DNA of 64,000 bases from Sinorhizobium sp. 8-89. Lineage in GTDB: Bacteria; Pseudomonadota; Alphaproteobacteria; Rhizobiales; Rhizobiaceae. The stretch spans positions 372,518 to 436,517 of the forward strand of contig NZ_JASKLR010000002.1 of the NCBI RefSeq assembly GCF_030124325.1, written 5' to 3'. Made by a program: the position numbers and the translations under genes. Shown one piece after another: positions 52,186-60,813 of this stretch. The notes under the pieces were generated by a model. The model was not told where the DNA came from, made no database searches, and saw nothing but the letters and a program-made list of their open reading frames with translations. How positions within the stretch are numbered: position 1 is the first letter of the stretch; the number at the start of each line of letters is the position of its first letter.

Positions 52186-52603
52186 CCGGATCATTCGACC
52201 CATTTGGAAAATGCCTCTCGCAAAGAGATGGGGACGCATGCGGTTTAGATTATCCCAAGGCCATCCCTCTTCACCTTCAGTTGAGCTTCGCTTTTATACG
52301 GTGCCTCGCAGACTCTCTTCCGCTCATCGCACCCGCCCGGCCGTCGCGTTGCGCCTCTGCGTCAACGTCGTTCAAGCGTCTTGCGCCTTGCGATCGGCCG
52401 GGCGGCTGCGGGGGCGGCCGGTGATGCTGCCAAGGCCGCAGCGCCGCGCATCCTCTCGGACGCCTCAAGGTCGCTGTTGCAGTAAGGCGCATCACCGGCC
52501 GCATACGGCGCCGCGCCGCATCGTGAGACGCGCGGCGGCTGCCGTAATCCGTTGTTTGACGATGGTTCGACAAGCTCATCCGACAATCAGCCGCCGGAAT
52601 AGA

Positions 52604-52625
52604 AAACGGCTGCCGAAGCAGCCGT
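52604..52625 (-). terminator. Strong UUCG-loop terminator without an assigned gene
   Basis: AACGGCTGC-TTCG-GCAGCCGTT on the minus strand, followed by TTTTC. A perfect 9-base stem with a C(UUCG)G loop. No protein gene ends here, so the transcript may be a small RNA from the minus strand. The region 52186-53240 otherwise has only a doubtful 41-codon frame at 52923-53048 and no confident gene. Confidence 0.6.
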
Positions 52626-53240
52626 TGCATCAGGACAAAATTCCTATCCTTGATTTACGGAATAATCCGATTCACTTCGCCCTTGCAAGGGCCGGCAAAG
52701 GACAAAGCGTGCGATCGCCCATTTAGCGACAGCAATTTTGCCCGGCGCCGCTCATGCCCTGCCCGCCCGGACCCCGCAGCCGGCACCGCCCCTGGCCTTG
52801 GCCGCGCTGGAATTGCCTCACGCCGCGAGCACGCAAATCCGGCTCAAGCCGTTGTTGTACGAACGTATATTATAATTTTCTTGCATAAGACAAAGCGCTC
52901 TGCTTCAATCGAAAACGGGTCGATGCTCAAGGGGCTTGGGCATGATTATACTGGTGGAAATCTCCGCAAGCAGAGCGACGGAAAGAGCGATCGCGCCTTT
53001 GAGGCCGATAGCGAGCCGATGCGCGTGCCCATGGAACCCATTGCCTGACCTGCCGGTAAAAAACGCGTGAGCGAGGCTAGAAAAACCGGCAGGCCGATAG
53101 ATATTTATACTTGTAATGCCAAGAAATGACGGTGCGGCACATATTTTTAGACTTTGATAACCCCATGGCTCCCGGACCGATACCGGGGGAACCAGACAAG
53201 CCCTCCACGCATTTGCCTTCCGACAGAAGGAGTTTCAGTC

Positions 53241-53435
53241 ATGCGTAATCACTGGATCTATGTTGCTTTAGGATTTGTTGCCGGCGCCGGCCTGTTTCTC
53301 GCCACTTCCTGGCAGCGCACGCCGCCAGCCGAGATGTCGACGGTAAAACTCGAAAAGACAGACCGCGTCCAGGGCCCTGCCGTCCAGGCCTCGTTCGTCA
53401 TGGAACGCTTCGGCCCCGCGCGCTCGGTGGAATAG
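53241..53435 (+). CDS. 64-residue membrane-anchored protein
   Basis: ATG 53241 with AGAAGGAG upstream: MRNHWIYVALGFVAGAGL and FLATSWQRTPPAE. One N-terminal helix and a polar tail (KLEKTDRVQGPAVQASF). Not recognised. Confidence 0.7.
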   Translation: MRNHWIYVALGFVAGAGLFLATSWQRTPPAEMSTVKLEKTDRVQGPAVQASFVMERFGPARSVE

Positions 53436-53661
53436 CCGCCGCGCAGCCAGTCCTTGAATTGAATCCGCATCGCAATCGGCCGGAAAGCACGCTGGCGCTT
53501 CCGGCCGATCGTGTTGTGGCGGCGTCTGTCGCAGCGGAGCGTGGAAGATTTCATCGCCGCGTTGCCGGCGTCGAACAGCGGTGACATGAACATTTTTGCT
53601 CGCCGAACGTTTCCTTGCAGCCTGCAACAGCGCATGCGCCCAAAAGTACGGAGGACTGGCA

Positions 53662-53760
53662 ATGATTCCTGTCGGGCGTGCCCGGATGATCGAGTGGATC
53701 GCAGTGGTTGCCGCATTCGCTCTCGTCGCCGCGTTAATGATCGCGACGCTGCTCCCCTGA
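53662..53760 (+). CDS. 32-residue membrane peptide
   Basis: Reads MIPVGRARMIEWIAVVAA then FALVAALMIATLLP, with GGAGGACTGGCA just upstream. A single helix with positively charged N terminus. It is well supported by its ribosome site; function unknown. Confidence 0.65.
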   Translation: MIPVGRARMIEWIAVVAAFALVAALMIATLLP

Positions 53761-53773
53761 TCGACGTCGCCGT

Positions 53774-54034
53774 TCAGACAATGCCGGAAAATTTCCGCTG
53801 CTCGCGGATGTAAGCGACTGCCGCAGCCTGTAGCGCCCTGCACTCCTCCTCGAACCGGAGCAAGGTCTCATCGTCTTTCTCGGGAGAGCATCGCAGGGCA
53901 TCGCGCCGCAGGCACGCATGCTCAAATACCTCGCATAGATGCAGGAACACGAGGTCCTGCATCATCCAAGGGCTGTCGCGCAATTCAGGGGCTGCCAAGA
54001 GCAGCCTGGCCATCCCTGCCTTTTGCAAATCCAT
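53774..54034 (-). CDS. Small hypothetical protein
   Basis: 86 residues from ATG 54034 (a second ATG at 54013 with AAGGCAGGG is possible). Helical, with QDLVFLHLCEVFEHACLRRD and LLRFEEECRALQAAAVAY. Convergent with the 32-residue gene. Not recognised. Confidence 0.6.
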   Translation of the reverse strand: MDLQKAGMARLLLAAPELRDSPWMMQDLVFLHLCEVFEHACLRRDALRCSPEKDDETLLRFEEECRALQAAAVAYIREQRKFSGIV

Positions 54035-54061
54035 GCCAACGCTCGCATTCTTTCGACGAGC

Positions 54062-54140
54062 TACTGCATGTTTCCCTGGTTAAGGATAAAAGCATGCAGC
54101 AATTCAAAGCGTTACAGCATCCCTTACGCGTCCGATGACG
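54062..54140. repeat. Intergenic repeat B, inverted near-complete copy
   Basis: GGATAAAAGCATGCAGCAATT, CAAAGCGTTACAGCAT, then CCTTACGCGTCCGATG: the reverse complement order of the copy at 62402-62478. It lies directly before the point where the RTX coding sequence begins without a start codon. Confidence 0.7.
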
Positions 54141-54170
54141 ACGTAGAGTGGGTTAACTGGCGGTACTAGG

Positions 54171-55136
54171 AAAAAGTTCCAGAAAGTAGCTGAATGCACT
54201 CGCTACGGCGGAGATCTGACTGCCTGTAAGCCGGCGTCTCACAGCGCCTCCGGGCACCGCGCTTCCGGGTATGACACGCTCGTCGGCGACGACGGCAACG
54301 ACACGCTGATCGGCGGCACCGGCACGGACACTGCCTCCTACGCCGGCGCCTCGCTCGGCGTGGTCGCGAATCTCGCCGCTGCTGCGGCAAACACCAACGA
54401 TGCCAGGGGCGACGCCTACTCCTCGATCGAGAACCTCACCGGGTCGAGCTACAACGACGTGCTCACCGGCAATGCCGGCGCCAACACGCTTGACGGCGGG
54501 CTCGGCAACGACACGCTGGTCGGCGGCGCCGGTGCGGACAGGCTCTATGGCCGCGGCGGCACCGACACCGTCTCCTATGCAGGCGCCACGGCCGGCGTGG
54601 TCGCCAATCTTACGAGCGCTGCGGCAAACACCAATGACGCCAGGGGCGACATCTATTCCGAGGTGGAAAGCCTCATCGGCACGAGCTATGCGGACAAGCT
54701 CTACGGCAATGCCATCGCCAACGGCCTGACCGGCGGCGCCGGCAACGACCTGCTGGCGGGCTATGCCGGCAACGACCTGCTTTACGGCGGCGCCGGTCGC
54801 GACCTGCTTTACGGCGGCACCGGCGCCGACCGGTTCGTCTTCAAGGCCACGACCGAATCCGCCGGAACGTCCTATGATTCGATCTACGACTTTCTCACGA
54901 GCGAGCAGGACAGGATCGATCTTTCGGCCATCGACGCCAGCAGCAAATTGACGGGCAATCAGACGTTCAGCTTCGTCGGCACAGCGGCCTTCAAGGGTGT
55001 CGCGGGAGAGCTACGTTACGAGAAACTCTCATCCGACACCTACATCTATGCCGACGTGAACGGCGACAAGGTTGCCGACCTCAAGATCCATCTCGACGAC
55101 GCCGTCACGCTGACGAAGGATTACTTCATCCTGTGA
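54171..55136 (+). pseudogene. 5'-truncated RTX (hemolysin-type calcium-binding) protein
   Basis: The frame is open from a stop at about 54144 to 55136 but contains no plausible start before the glycine-rich nonapeptide repeats begin (GYDTLVGDDGNDTLIGG, then GLGNDTLVGGAGADRLYG and AGNDLLYGGAGRDLLYGG). It ends with the C-terminal domain of RTX exoproteins (ADRFVFKATTE, IYDFLTSEQDRIDLSAIDA) and a hydrophobic extreme end, KDYFIL, of type I secretion signals. Only the tail of a larger exported protein remains. No type I exporter is nearby. A GTG at 54360 lies inside a repeat and is unlikely to be the true start. Confidence 0.75.
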
Positions 55137-55146
55137 GCTGAGGCGG

Positions 55147-55190
55147 TAACTCCCGAAAGTGGTAGGTTTTCCGTCCGGAGTTGCGTCATC
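55147..55190. repeat. Intergenic repeat A, degenerate copy
   Basis: GTAACTCCCGAAAGTGGTAGG then TTTTCCGTCCGGAGTTGCGTC; compare the copies at 47207 and 61623. Confidence 0.6.
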
Positions 55191-55201
55191 GAGCCAGACA
55201 G

Positions 55202-55224
55202 AACCCCGCTCCGGCGGGGTTTTT
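55202..55224 (+). terminator. Rho-independent terminator after the RTX gene
   Basis: AACCCCGC-TCCG-GCGGGGTT stem followed by TTTTC, 66 bases past the RTX stop, in plus orientation. Confidence 0.85.
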
Positions 55225-55276
55225 CATTGCCTGCTGCATCCGAAAGGCGCCCCGCACCGCATCGGTCGATCCCCGG

Positions 55277-55396
55277 TCATCGGACAACCGCCGTAACGAT
55301 AAAGGCGGCAACGGCGCCGCAGAGCACCGCATAGGCGCAGGCGCGCAACATTTTCATGCGGCGGGTTTTTTCGCCGGTCCAATCGTAGCCCATCAT
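55277..55396 (-). CDS. 39-residue membrane peptide
   Basis: Reads MMGYDWTGEKTRRMKMLRAC then AYAVLCGAVAAFIVTAVVR, with GGAG just upstream of two consecutive ATG codons. A basic N terminus and one C-terminal helix. Not recognised but convincing as a small membrane protein. Confidence 0.6.
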   Translation of the reverse strand: MMGYDWTGEKTRRMKMLRACAYAVLCGAVAAFIVTAVVR

Positions 55397-55418
55397 GTGC
55401 TCCGAACACTCAAGTCGC

Positions 55419-55492
55419 CTTACAGCCCCGCGCGTCTCTCCCGAGGCGCAGAGGTGGCTCTAAAGCTTTGAATCACTGTGCGATTCCTTAAA
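55419..55492. repeat. Intergenic repeat B, degenerate copy
   Basis: CAGCCCCGCGCGTCT ... AGGCGCAGAGGTGGCTCTAAAG ... GATTCCTTAAATCG follows the order of the complete copy with substitutions. Confidence 0.6.
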
Positions 55493-55708
55493 TCGTCCGC
55501 GACCTCAGAAATCATGCAGTAACTTGATGGGTTCTTCTTAAGAAATGGAAAATCGGGCGAAGAAAAACCGCCCCCGGCGCGTGGGTACTGCTGGAGCATT
55601 GATGAAGGCGCCATGCCGCCCTTCCCGTCTTGCCTTTCGCCCGCGAATGGGCAAGTTACGCGCGAATGGGCCCTGCCCGACGCGACGAGAATTTTCGAGG
55701 AAACTGCT

Positions 55709-55888
55709 TTGAACTCCGACAACACGCCCGACGCCACGATCAAGGTCGAGAAGCGAGCAAACGGCCGCTGGGCCTTCGTGCTCACCTATCGCGGCGTGAC
55801 CTATCCGGCCGAGGGTCAATTTGCCTCCCCGCTCCAGGCGCAGGCCGCCGCCCATGCGGCGAAGAAACTCCTCGAGAGGCGCGGCTGA
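55709..55888 (+). CDS. Small hypothetical protein with TTG start
   Basis: 59 residues from TTG 55709 (CGAGGA 7-8 bases upstream); ATG 55613 in frame is an alternative. NSDNTPDATIKVEKRANG and GVTYPAEGQFASPLQAQAAA suggest a small beta-hairpin-plus-helix protein. Not recognised. Confidence 0.6.
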   Translation: MNSDNTPDATIKVEKRANGRWAFVLTYRGVTYPAEGQFASPLQAQAAAHAAKKLLERRG

Positions 55889-56066
55889 TCCCCAAGCGGG
55901 ATGAGCGCGTAGCGGTTTTTCCGCCCGCATCCCGTAGCGCAATTTCATGCGGTAACTGGGGCTGCCGAACTGTAGTCCACTCTGCCAGTTGGACGAAGAT
56001 CCGCCACGCTGGACTAATTGCCGTGAACGAGGCTTAATCCTGCACGGGGATGGCGCGATTGCTGGG

Positions 56067-57332
56067 ATGTCGATTATGAGATCACCACAGCAAATCACTG
56101 GTAACGTTAATGTTCTTGATGCGGTCGTGATCGGGGCCGGCTGGGCCGGCCTGGGTGTCAGCTATTGGCTGGCGCGACGAGGCCTGCGTCATAGCGTATT
56201 GGAGCGAGGACGCGTAGGAGAGATTTGGCGGACGCAGCGATGGGATTCTTTTCGGATGAATACCCCCAACGTGCAGACCGTCATGCCGGGCGACCGCTAT
56301 GACGGTCCGGATCCGTTTGGTGCCCTGACGCGCGACCAGTTCGTCGCTCTCCTTGAGGATTTCGCCAGGCGTAACGCGCTTCCGATCGAACCGGATACTG
56401 CGGTGAACGAACTCACGCGCGAGAATGGTGCGTATCGGCTAACCACCTCACGCGGAACGCTTTTGGCGAGGAACGTGATAGTCGCAAGCGGCAGCCTGAA
56501 TTGTCCGGTGCGCCCAGTTTGGGCCGCTGCGTTACCAACCGTCCTCAACCAGATTGACGCTTCCGGTTACCGCAGCGCTGCGGATCTCCCCGATGGCGCG
56601 GTGCTGGTGGTCGGAAGTGGCCAATCGGGTGCCCAGATTGCGGAGGAGTTGGCAGAAGCGGGCCGGACAGTCTTCCTTGCCACCAGCCGTGTCGGACGGT
56701 TCCCACGGCGCTACCGTGGCCGCGACATCATGGTCTGGCTCCTCGAATGTGGGTTTCTCGACGTGCGACGAGAGGAGGTCATTCGACTTGCGGGACGCAT
56801 CCCGCCTCGTGGTGTGGTTGGGCCGATGCACACGATAAGCCTTCAATCGCTCAGCGCCCAAGGTGTCGTGCTTCTTGGGCGACTGACTGGCGTCGAGAAT
56901 GGCGTCCGCCTCTCGTTCGCCGACGATCTCGAAGCGAATGTTCGCTTTGCAGATGAAGCCTCGGACAACATCAAACGCCATATCGACGAATATATCAGCC
57001 GTGCTGGAATCGATGCACCCGTTTCGACGCCCGACCCGGCGGAGACGGTCGCGATGCGTCAGCCGAACCTGACGACCGGTTCTCTTGATCTCTCGGGGTC
57101 CGGCATAACGACCGTGGTGTGGTGCACAGGCTTCAAGGGAGATTTCAGTTGGATAAGACTTTCCGGTGCGCTCGACAGTGTGGGGCAGCCTGTTCACGAC
57201 GATGGCGTGGCCGCCCTGCCGGGCCTCTACTTCGCCGGGTTGGATTTCGCCTCCACGCGCAAGTCAGGCATAATATTGTCGATCGTCGAGGAAGCACCTC
57301 GCCTTGTCGAACACATCGTAGGGCATTCGTGA
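56067..57332 (+). CDS. Flavin-containing monooxygenase-like protein
   Basis: 421 residues from ATG 56067. FAD-binding GAGWAGLGVSYWLARRG near the N terminus, the linker RVGEIWRTQRWDSFRMNTPN, and the NADPH-binding VVGSGQSGAQIAEELAEAG near residue 180; a WCTGFKGDFSW segment follows near the C terminus. It should oxygenate an organic substrate using NADPH and O2, as in the FMO/BVMO and indole-pyruvate YUC-like group; the substrate is unknown. No close operon partner. Confidence 0.88.
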   Translation: MSIMRSPQQITGNVNVLDAVVIGAGWAGLGVSYWLARRGLRHSVLERGRVGEIWRTQRWDSFRMNTPNVQTVMPGDRYDGPDPFGALTRDQFVALLEDFARRNALPIEPDTAVNELTRENGAYRLTTSRGTLLARNVIVASGSLNCPVRPVWAAALPTVLNQIDASGYRSAADLPDGAVLVVGSGQSGAQIAEELAEAGRTVFLATSRVGRFPRRYRGRDIMVWLLECGFLDVRREEVIRLAGRIPPRGVVGPMHTISLQSLSAQGVVLLGRLTGVENGVRLSFADDLEANVRFADEASDNIKRHIDEYISRAGIDAPVSTPDPAETVAMRQPNLTTGSLDLSGSGITTVVWCTGFKGDFSWIRLSGALDSVGQPVHDDGVAALPGLYFAGLDFASTRKSGIILSIVEEAPRLVEHIVGHS

Positions 57333-57573
57333 TCGCTTTTGGCGCGAAGCGGTCGTAACAGAGTGCTCGCGACTGGTGGCATTTGCTACTGAATTCCGGA
57401 TAAATGGCGGCAAAGCTTCAGTGCGACATGGCACCCTTGCAACGGCGGGGTGGGTGGCTTCGCGACGCTCGGCTCCTGGAACCTGATAACGATTTCCTCC
57501 GTATGCCCAGCGAACCGCTCGGAACCGGGACCGGCTAGATGCGTTTGGCCGGTGCACCCAGCGGAGAAGCCTG

Positions 57574-58452
57574 ATGCAGAACTGCTTCGTCGAACACCGC
57601 CATGAGACAATCGGCCAACACCGCCTGTTCCTACGCGAGGCCGGCCCGGCCGACGCGCCGGTGCTGCTCCTGCCGCACGGCTATCCCTGCTCGTCCTACC
57701 AGTTCCGCCGCCTCATGCCGGCGCTCGCCGATCGTTGGCGGACCGTCGCATACGATTGGCCCGGCTTCGGTTACAGCGATACGCCCGACCCGGGCTCGTT
57801 CGGCTACGACTTCGACGCCTACGAAAGCGTGCTGACGGCGGTTGCCAACCATCTTGGCCTCGATCGCTATGCGCTGTGGCTCCACGATTACGGCTCGCAG
57901 ATCGGCCTGCGTCACGCGATCACCCATCCCGAGCGCATCGCCGCACTCATTATCCAGAACGGCGACATCTACGAGGATGTGCTTGGCCCGAAGTACAAGA
58001 CCATCAAGGCCTGGTGGGCGGACAAGAGCGATGAGAAGCACCGCCCGCTCGAGGAGGCGGTGAGCGAGGAAGGCTTCCGCGCCGAGTTCGTCGGCGAGGC
58101 GTCCGACGAGGTAGCCGCACGAGTCCCGCCCGACCTGTGGAAGCTGCACTGGCCCCTGATGGACAGCGCCGTGCGCCGGCAGGTGGCGGTCGGGTTGATG
58201 GAGAAGCTGGAGGCGAACCTTGGCTGGTTCCCGCGCTATCAGGCGTATCTTCGCGATCATCGTCCGCCGACGCTGATCGTCTGGGGGCCGGAGGACGGCT
58301 ACATGCCCGCCGAATCCGCCCGGGCCTATCTCCGCGACCTGCCGGATGCCGAACTGCACCTGATTCAGGGGGCCGGCCACTGGCTCCTGGAAACCCATTT
58401 CGACGCGGCGCTGCCGCTCGTTCGCGACTTTCTCACCCGTCACCACGCCTGA
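57574..58452 (+). CDS. Alpha/beta hydrolase (epoxide hydrolase / haloalkane dehalogenase-like)
   Basis: 292 residues. Oxyanion-hole HGYPCSS, nucleophile aspartate in LWLHDYGSQIG near residue 108, acid in VWGPEDGYMP and histidine in GAGHWLLETHF. An aspartate rather than a serine nucleophile points to the epoxide hydrolase or haloalkane dehalogenase branch. The partner gene downstream (62 bases) is an ABM-domain protein, probably in the same transcript. Substrate not known. Confidence 0.85.
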   Translation: MQNCFVEHRHETIGQHRLFLREAGPADAPVLLLPHGYPCSSYQFRRLMPALADRWRTVAYDWPGFGYSDTPDPGSFGYDFDAYESVLTAVANHLGLDRYALWLHDYGSQIGLRHAITHPERIAALIIQNGDIYEDVLGPKYKTIKAWWADKSDEKHRPLEEAVSEEGFRAEFVGEASDEVAARVPPDLWKLHWPLMDSAVRRQVAVGLMEKLEANLGWFPRYQAYLRDHRPPTLIVWGPEDGYMPAESARAYLRDLPDAELHLIQGAGHWLLETHFDAALPLVRDFLTRHHA

Positions 58453-58514
58453 CTGCCGCGCCGTCCCGGCCGGCGCCGGGCGGTATGGCCCCTGCCTGCA
58501 CGAAGGAGAATGCC

Positions 58515-58841
58515 ATGCCGACCAAGCCGACCATCGCCCGCATCTGGCGCGGCCGGACCCGCCCGGACGTCGCCGACGAATATGAGCGTTACATCCGCGC
58601 CGAGGGCATCCCGCCGCTCGAGAAGACCGCGCTTGGCGTTCAGCTCTTCCGCGAGGATCGCGACGAGGAGATCTGGTTCACCACGATCTCCTATTGGGCC
58701 GACATGGAGGCCATGACCTCGTTCACCAAGGGCGCGCCGACCGAGGTCCACCACCTCGACCGCGACCCCGAATTCCTCATTGCGCTGCCCGAGCGCATCG
58801 AGATCCATAAAATTCTCGTCGACGAACAGAGTCTTCGCTGA
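58515..58841 (+). CDS. Antibiotic biosynthesis monooxygenase (ABM) domain protein
   Basis: 108 residues from ATG 58515, preceded by GAAGGAGAATGCC. Single ABM ferredoxin-like fold (ARIWRGRTRPDVADEYERYI, then GVQLFREDRDEEIWFTTISY and SYWADMEAMTSF). Probably homodimeric; substrate unknown. Follows the alpha/beta hydrolase. Confidence 0.8.
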   Translation: MPTKPTIARIWRGRTRPDVADEYERYIRAEGIPPLEKTALGVQLFREDRDEEIWFTTISYWADMEAMTSFTKGAPTEVHHLDRDPEFLIALPERIEIHKILVDEQSLR

Positions 58842-58995
58842 CCCGTCCGCCCATCCAAGGAGAGTAGAATGCCCCCACCCGAGGGAAAAGCAGGTGCCGC
58901 TCGTCGTCGCTGAGGCCGGCCACCAGCTCCCACGTCTCTTCCCCGGGGCGGGAGGCGTCAGGGTCGAACAGCGTTGTGTCACGCATCGCGTGCCG

Positions 58996-59050
58996 GACAG
59001 CGCCGGTTGCAGCACCGTGCGTCCTTTCAGGCGCACGGCGCTGGAACGCG
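58996..59050. repeat. Intergenic repeat B, degenerate copy
   Basis: GTTGCAGCACCGTGCGTCC, TTTCAGGCGCACGGCGCTGG. Read with its complement it matches the arms of repeat B. The space 58842-59074 holds no other feature. Confidence 0.5.
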
Positions 59051-59074
59051 TTGAACTCCGGCGGCCCTGCCCCG

Positions 59075-59470
59075 TCAGACCAGGCTGGTGGCGACGTCGA
59101 TGTTGCCGCGGGTCGCCTTGGAGTAAGGGCAGATCCCGTGCGCCGCCTCGATCAGCTCATGCGCAAGCTCGCGCTCGATGCCCGGCACGCTGACATTGAG
59201 GCGCGCCCGCAGGAAATAGGAGCCGTCGTCGACGTTGAGATCGATCTCGGCATCGACCGCGGCACCCGCTGGAAGCTTGATGTTTCTCTGGGAGGCAGCG
59301 ACCTCCAGCGCCCCGATGTAACAGGCCGACCAGGCGGCGCCAAAGAGGTTTTCTGCAGCCGGATGCGGTTGCGACAGCCTGAGGTCGAGCTTGCCGTCGC
59401 TGCTGCGGGTGCCGCCGTTACGGCCGCCGGTGTTGTGGGTCTTACCTGTGAAAAGAAGCTTCTCGGTCAT
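59075..59470 (-). CDS. ohr: Organic hydroperoxide resistance protein (Ohr)
   Basis: 131 residues from ATG 59470. The peroxidatic cysteine is in WSACYIGAL and the resolving cysteine in GICPYSKATRGN, with GGRNGGTRSSDG near the N terminus, the Ohr subgroup of the OsmC family. It reduces organic hydroperoxides to alcohols with dithiol electrons. It is divergent from the MarR-type regulator with matching operators between, so it is induced by organic peroxides. Confidence 0.93.
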   Translation of the reverse strand: MTEKLLFTGKTHNTGGRNGGTRSSDGKLDLRLSQPHPAAENLFGAAWSACYIGALEVAASQRNIKLPAGAAVDAEIDLNVDDGSYFLRARLNVSVPGIERELAHELIEAAHGICPYSKATRGNIDVATSLV

Positions 59471-59496
59471 GGCGAAATCCTTTCTGTTCAGTTTTG

Positions 59497-59508
59497 ATCG
59501 GATCCGAT
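59497..59508. promoter_or_regulatory. OhrR operator 1 (ATCGGATCCGAT)
   Basis: A perfect 12-base palindrome 27 bases upstream of the ohr start. An identical sequence lies 71 bases away at 59568-59579, in front of ohrR. Confidence 0.8.
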
Positions 59509-59567
59509 TCATTCGGATGCGAGCTAAATAAGCGAAACGGAATCCGATGTCAAGCGCTTCCAATTTA

Positions 59568-59579
59568 ATCGGATCCGAT
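59568..59579. promoter_or_regulatory. OhrR operator 2 (ATCGGATCCGAT)
   Basis: Identical to operator 1. A third, degenerate version (GGAATCCGATG at 59539-59549) lies between them. The paired operators suggest autoregulation. Confidence 0.8.
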
Positions 59580-59612
59580 ATATATATGGGGCGAACAACA
59601 AGGACCGTGAAC

Positions 59613-60107
59613 ATGCCCACTTTCAAGAAGACGAGCGCCCCGCCGCAATCCCCCCAGGGCGGCGGCAAAGGCCCGAAGCTTTCGAATTTCCTGTGCTTCG
59701 CGATCTATTCGGCGAACCTCGCCTTTGGTCGCGCGTACAAGCCGATCCTGGATGGGCTCGGCCTGACCTACACCCAGTACATCGCCCTGCAGGCGCTCTC
59801 CGAGGAAGATGACCAGACCGTCCGGGAGCTTGGCGAAAAGCTGTTCCTGGAATCCAACACGCTGACGCCGATCCTGAAGAAGCTCGAGTCGATCGGCTAC
59901 ATCCGGCGCCGCCGCGATCCCGACGACGAACGGCAGGTGCGCGTGACCCTGACACCAGCCGGCCGCCAGCTTCTTGAAACCGATGCCGCCGCATCGCTGA
60001 TCGACGCCACCGGGCTCGGAGACGAGCTTGAGGACGTGCAGAGGAACGTCGCGAGGCTGCGCGACAATCTCCTGCGCGCCACGCAGGGCGACCCGGAAAA
60101 GCCGTGA
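59613..60107 (+). CDS. ohrR: MarR-family organic peroxide sensor OhrR
   Basis: 164 residues from ATG 59613 with AAGGA 8 bases upstream; ATG 59586 is possible. The reactive cysteine stands in LSNFLCFAIYSANLAFGRAY near residue 30, and the winged helix contains VRELGEKLFLESNTLTPILKKL and RRRRDPDDERQVRVTLT. It represses ohr and itself through the palindromes until the cysteine is oxidised. Confidence 0.93.
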   Translation: MPTFKKTSAPPQSPQGGGKGPKLSNFLCFAIYSANLAFGRAYKPILDGLGLTYTQYIALQALSEEDDQTVRELGEKLFLESNTLTPILKKLESIGYIRRRRDPDDERQVRVTLTPAGRQLLETDAAASLIDATGLGDELEDVQRNVARLRDNLLRATQGDPEKP

Positions 60108-60163
60108 CTGCTCCTTTCGACGGACAATAAGCTCTTCGGCAGTTCTCACCCGCGCGCGAGCAA

Positions 60164-60196
60164 GCAGAGCCCCCAGTCTTCTATCAGGGGCTCTGC
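60164..60196 (+). terminator. Probable terminator of ohrR
   Basis: GCAGAGCCCC / GGGGCTCTGC stem, loop 13 bases, then TCTAAATT; 57 bases past ohrR. The next 200 bases are AT-rich with no gene. Confidence 0.7.
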
Positions 60197-60390
60197 TCTA
60201 AATTGCTACTGAAAAGGATTGGGTAATGGTCTGGCGCTACAAAGTTGTAGCCGAATCAATTTGCATAATCAAAATTGCAATGTCTATTAGCTAAAACGAA
60301 TTAGTTCCGGGAAAAAGTTTGTACCAATTTTCGGTCCTTCCCGTGACAAGCACAGGAATGCCGGCGGCAGGGCGCGCGGCAGCGCCGCGC

Positions 60391-60440
60391 GGCCGGTCAG
60401 ACGTGCAGCGCTGTAGGCACTTTAAATCGGCTGGTTAGCG
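60391..60440. repeat. Fragment of intergenic repeat B
   Basis: GGTCAGACGTGCAGCGCTGTAGGCACTTTAAATCGG follows the repeat's order (CGCTGTAGCACTTTGAAT). Confidence 0.5.
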
Positions 60441-60478
60441 AAACATGCAGTAGCCGTCTCGCGTCGTCCTCGGCCCGC

Positions 60479-60813
60479 TCACCTCTTTCCATACTCGGTG
60501 AAAACGTAGTCCTTCGCCTTCGCAGCTCGTGGCAGGCGTACCCGCACTTGGCATCGTTAGCCTGCACGGATGTATTGGGCTTGAGCGTGTCGGACGCGGG
60601 GTCATAGTCAAACTGGGCGTATCCCCATCCGCCGGTGTCCGGGAATCTCACGCTGTCCTTCACCATGCAGCCGATGCTCGAAAGCGTGTCCGGCGCCTTC
60701 ACGGCAAAGGGAGCCTCCGGATGCTGTTTCGGCAGCCTCGCACGCGAAAACGCCACAAACAGGAGTGTCACCCCCACTGCCACGGGGGTCGAACGCGTCG
60801 TTTGCGGTCGCAA
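60479..60813 (-). pseudogene. Decayed cytochrome P460-like gene
   Basis: Reading from 60813: SSIGCMVKDSVRFPDTGGWG, YAQFDYDPASDTLKPNTSV, then KCGYACHE, a heme-binding CxxCH as in cytochrome P460. After CHE the frame is lost: the annotated frame goes on with LRRRRTTF, but the next frame gives AAKAKDYVFTEYGKR and a stop at 60479, which is the expected P460 C terminus. A one-base change near 60525 thus breaks the gene. The N terminus is also poor (no clear signal peptide). Confidence 0.65.

Noticed and set aside
52923-53048. 41-codon frame (MLKGLGHDYTGGNLRKQS)
   Set aside because: No convincing ribosome site and no hydrophobic or domain signature; mentioned only as doubtful.
54360-55136. RTX gene taken as intact from GTG 54360
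   Set aside because: The codon lies inside a calcium-binding repeat unit with coding sequence continuing upstream, so the gene is better seen as truncated.
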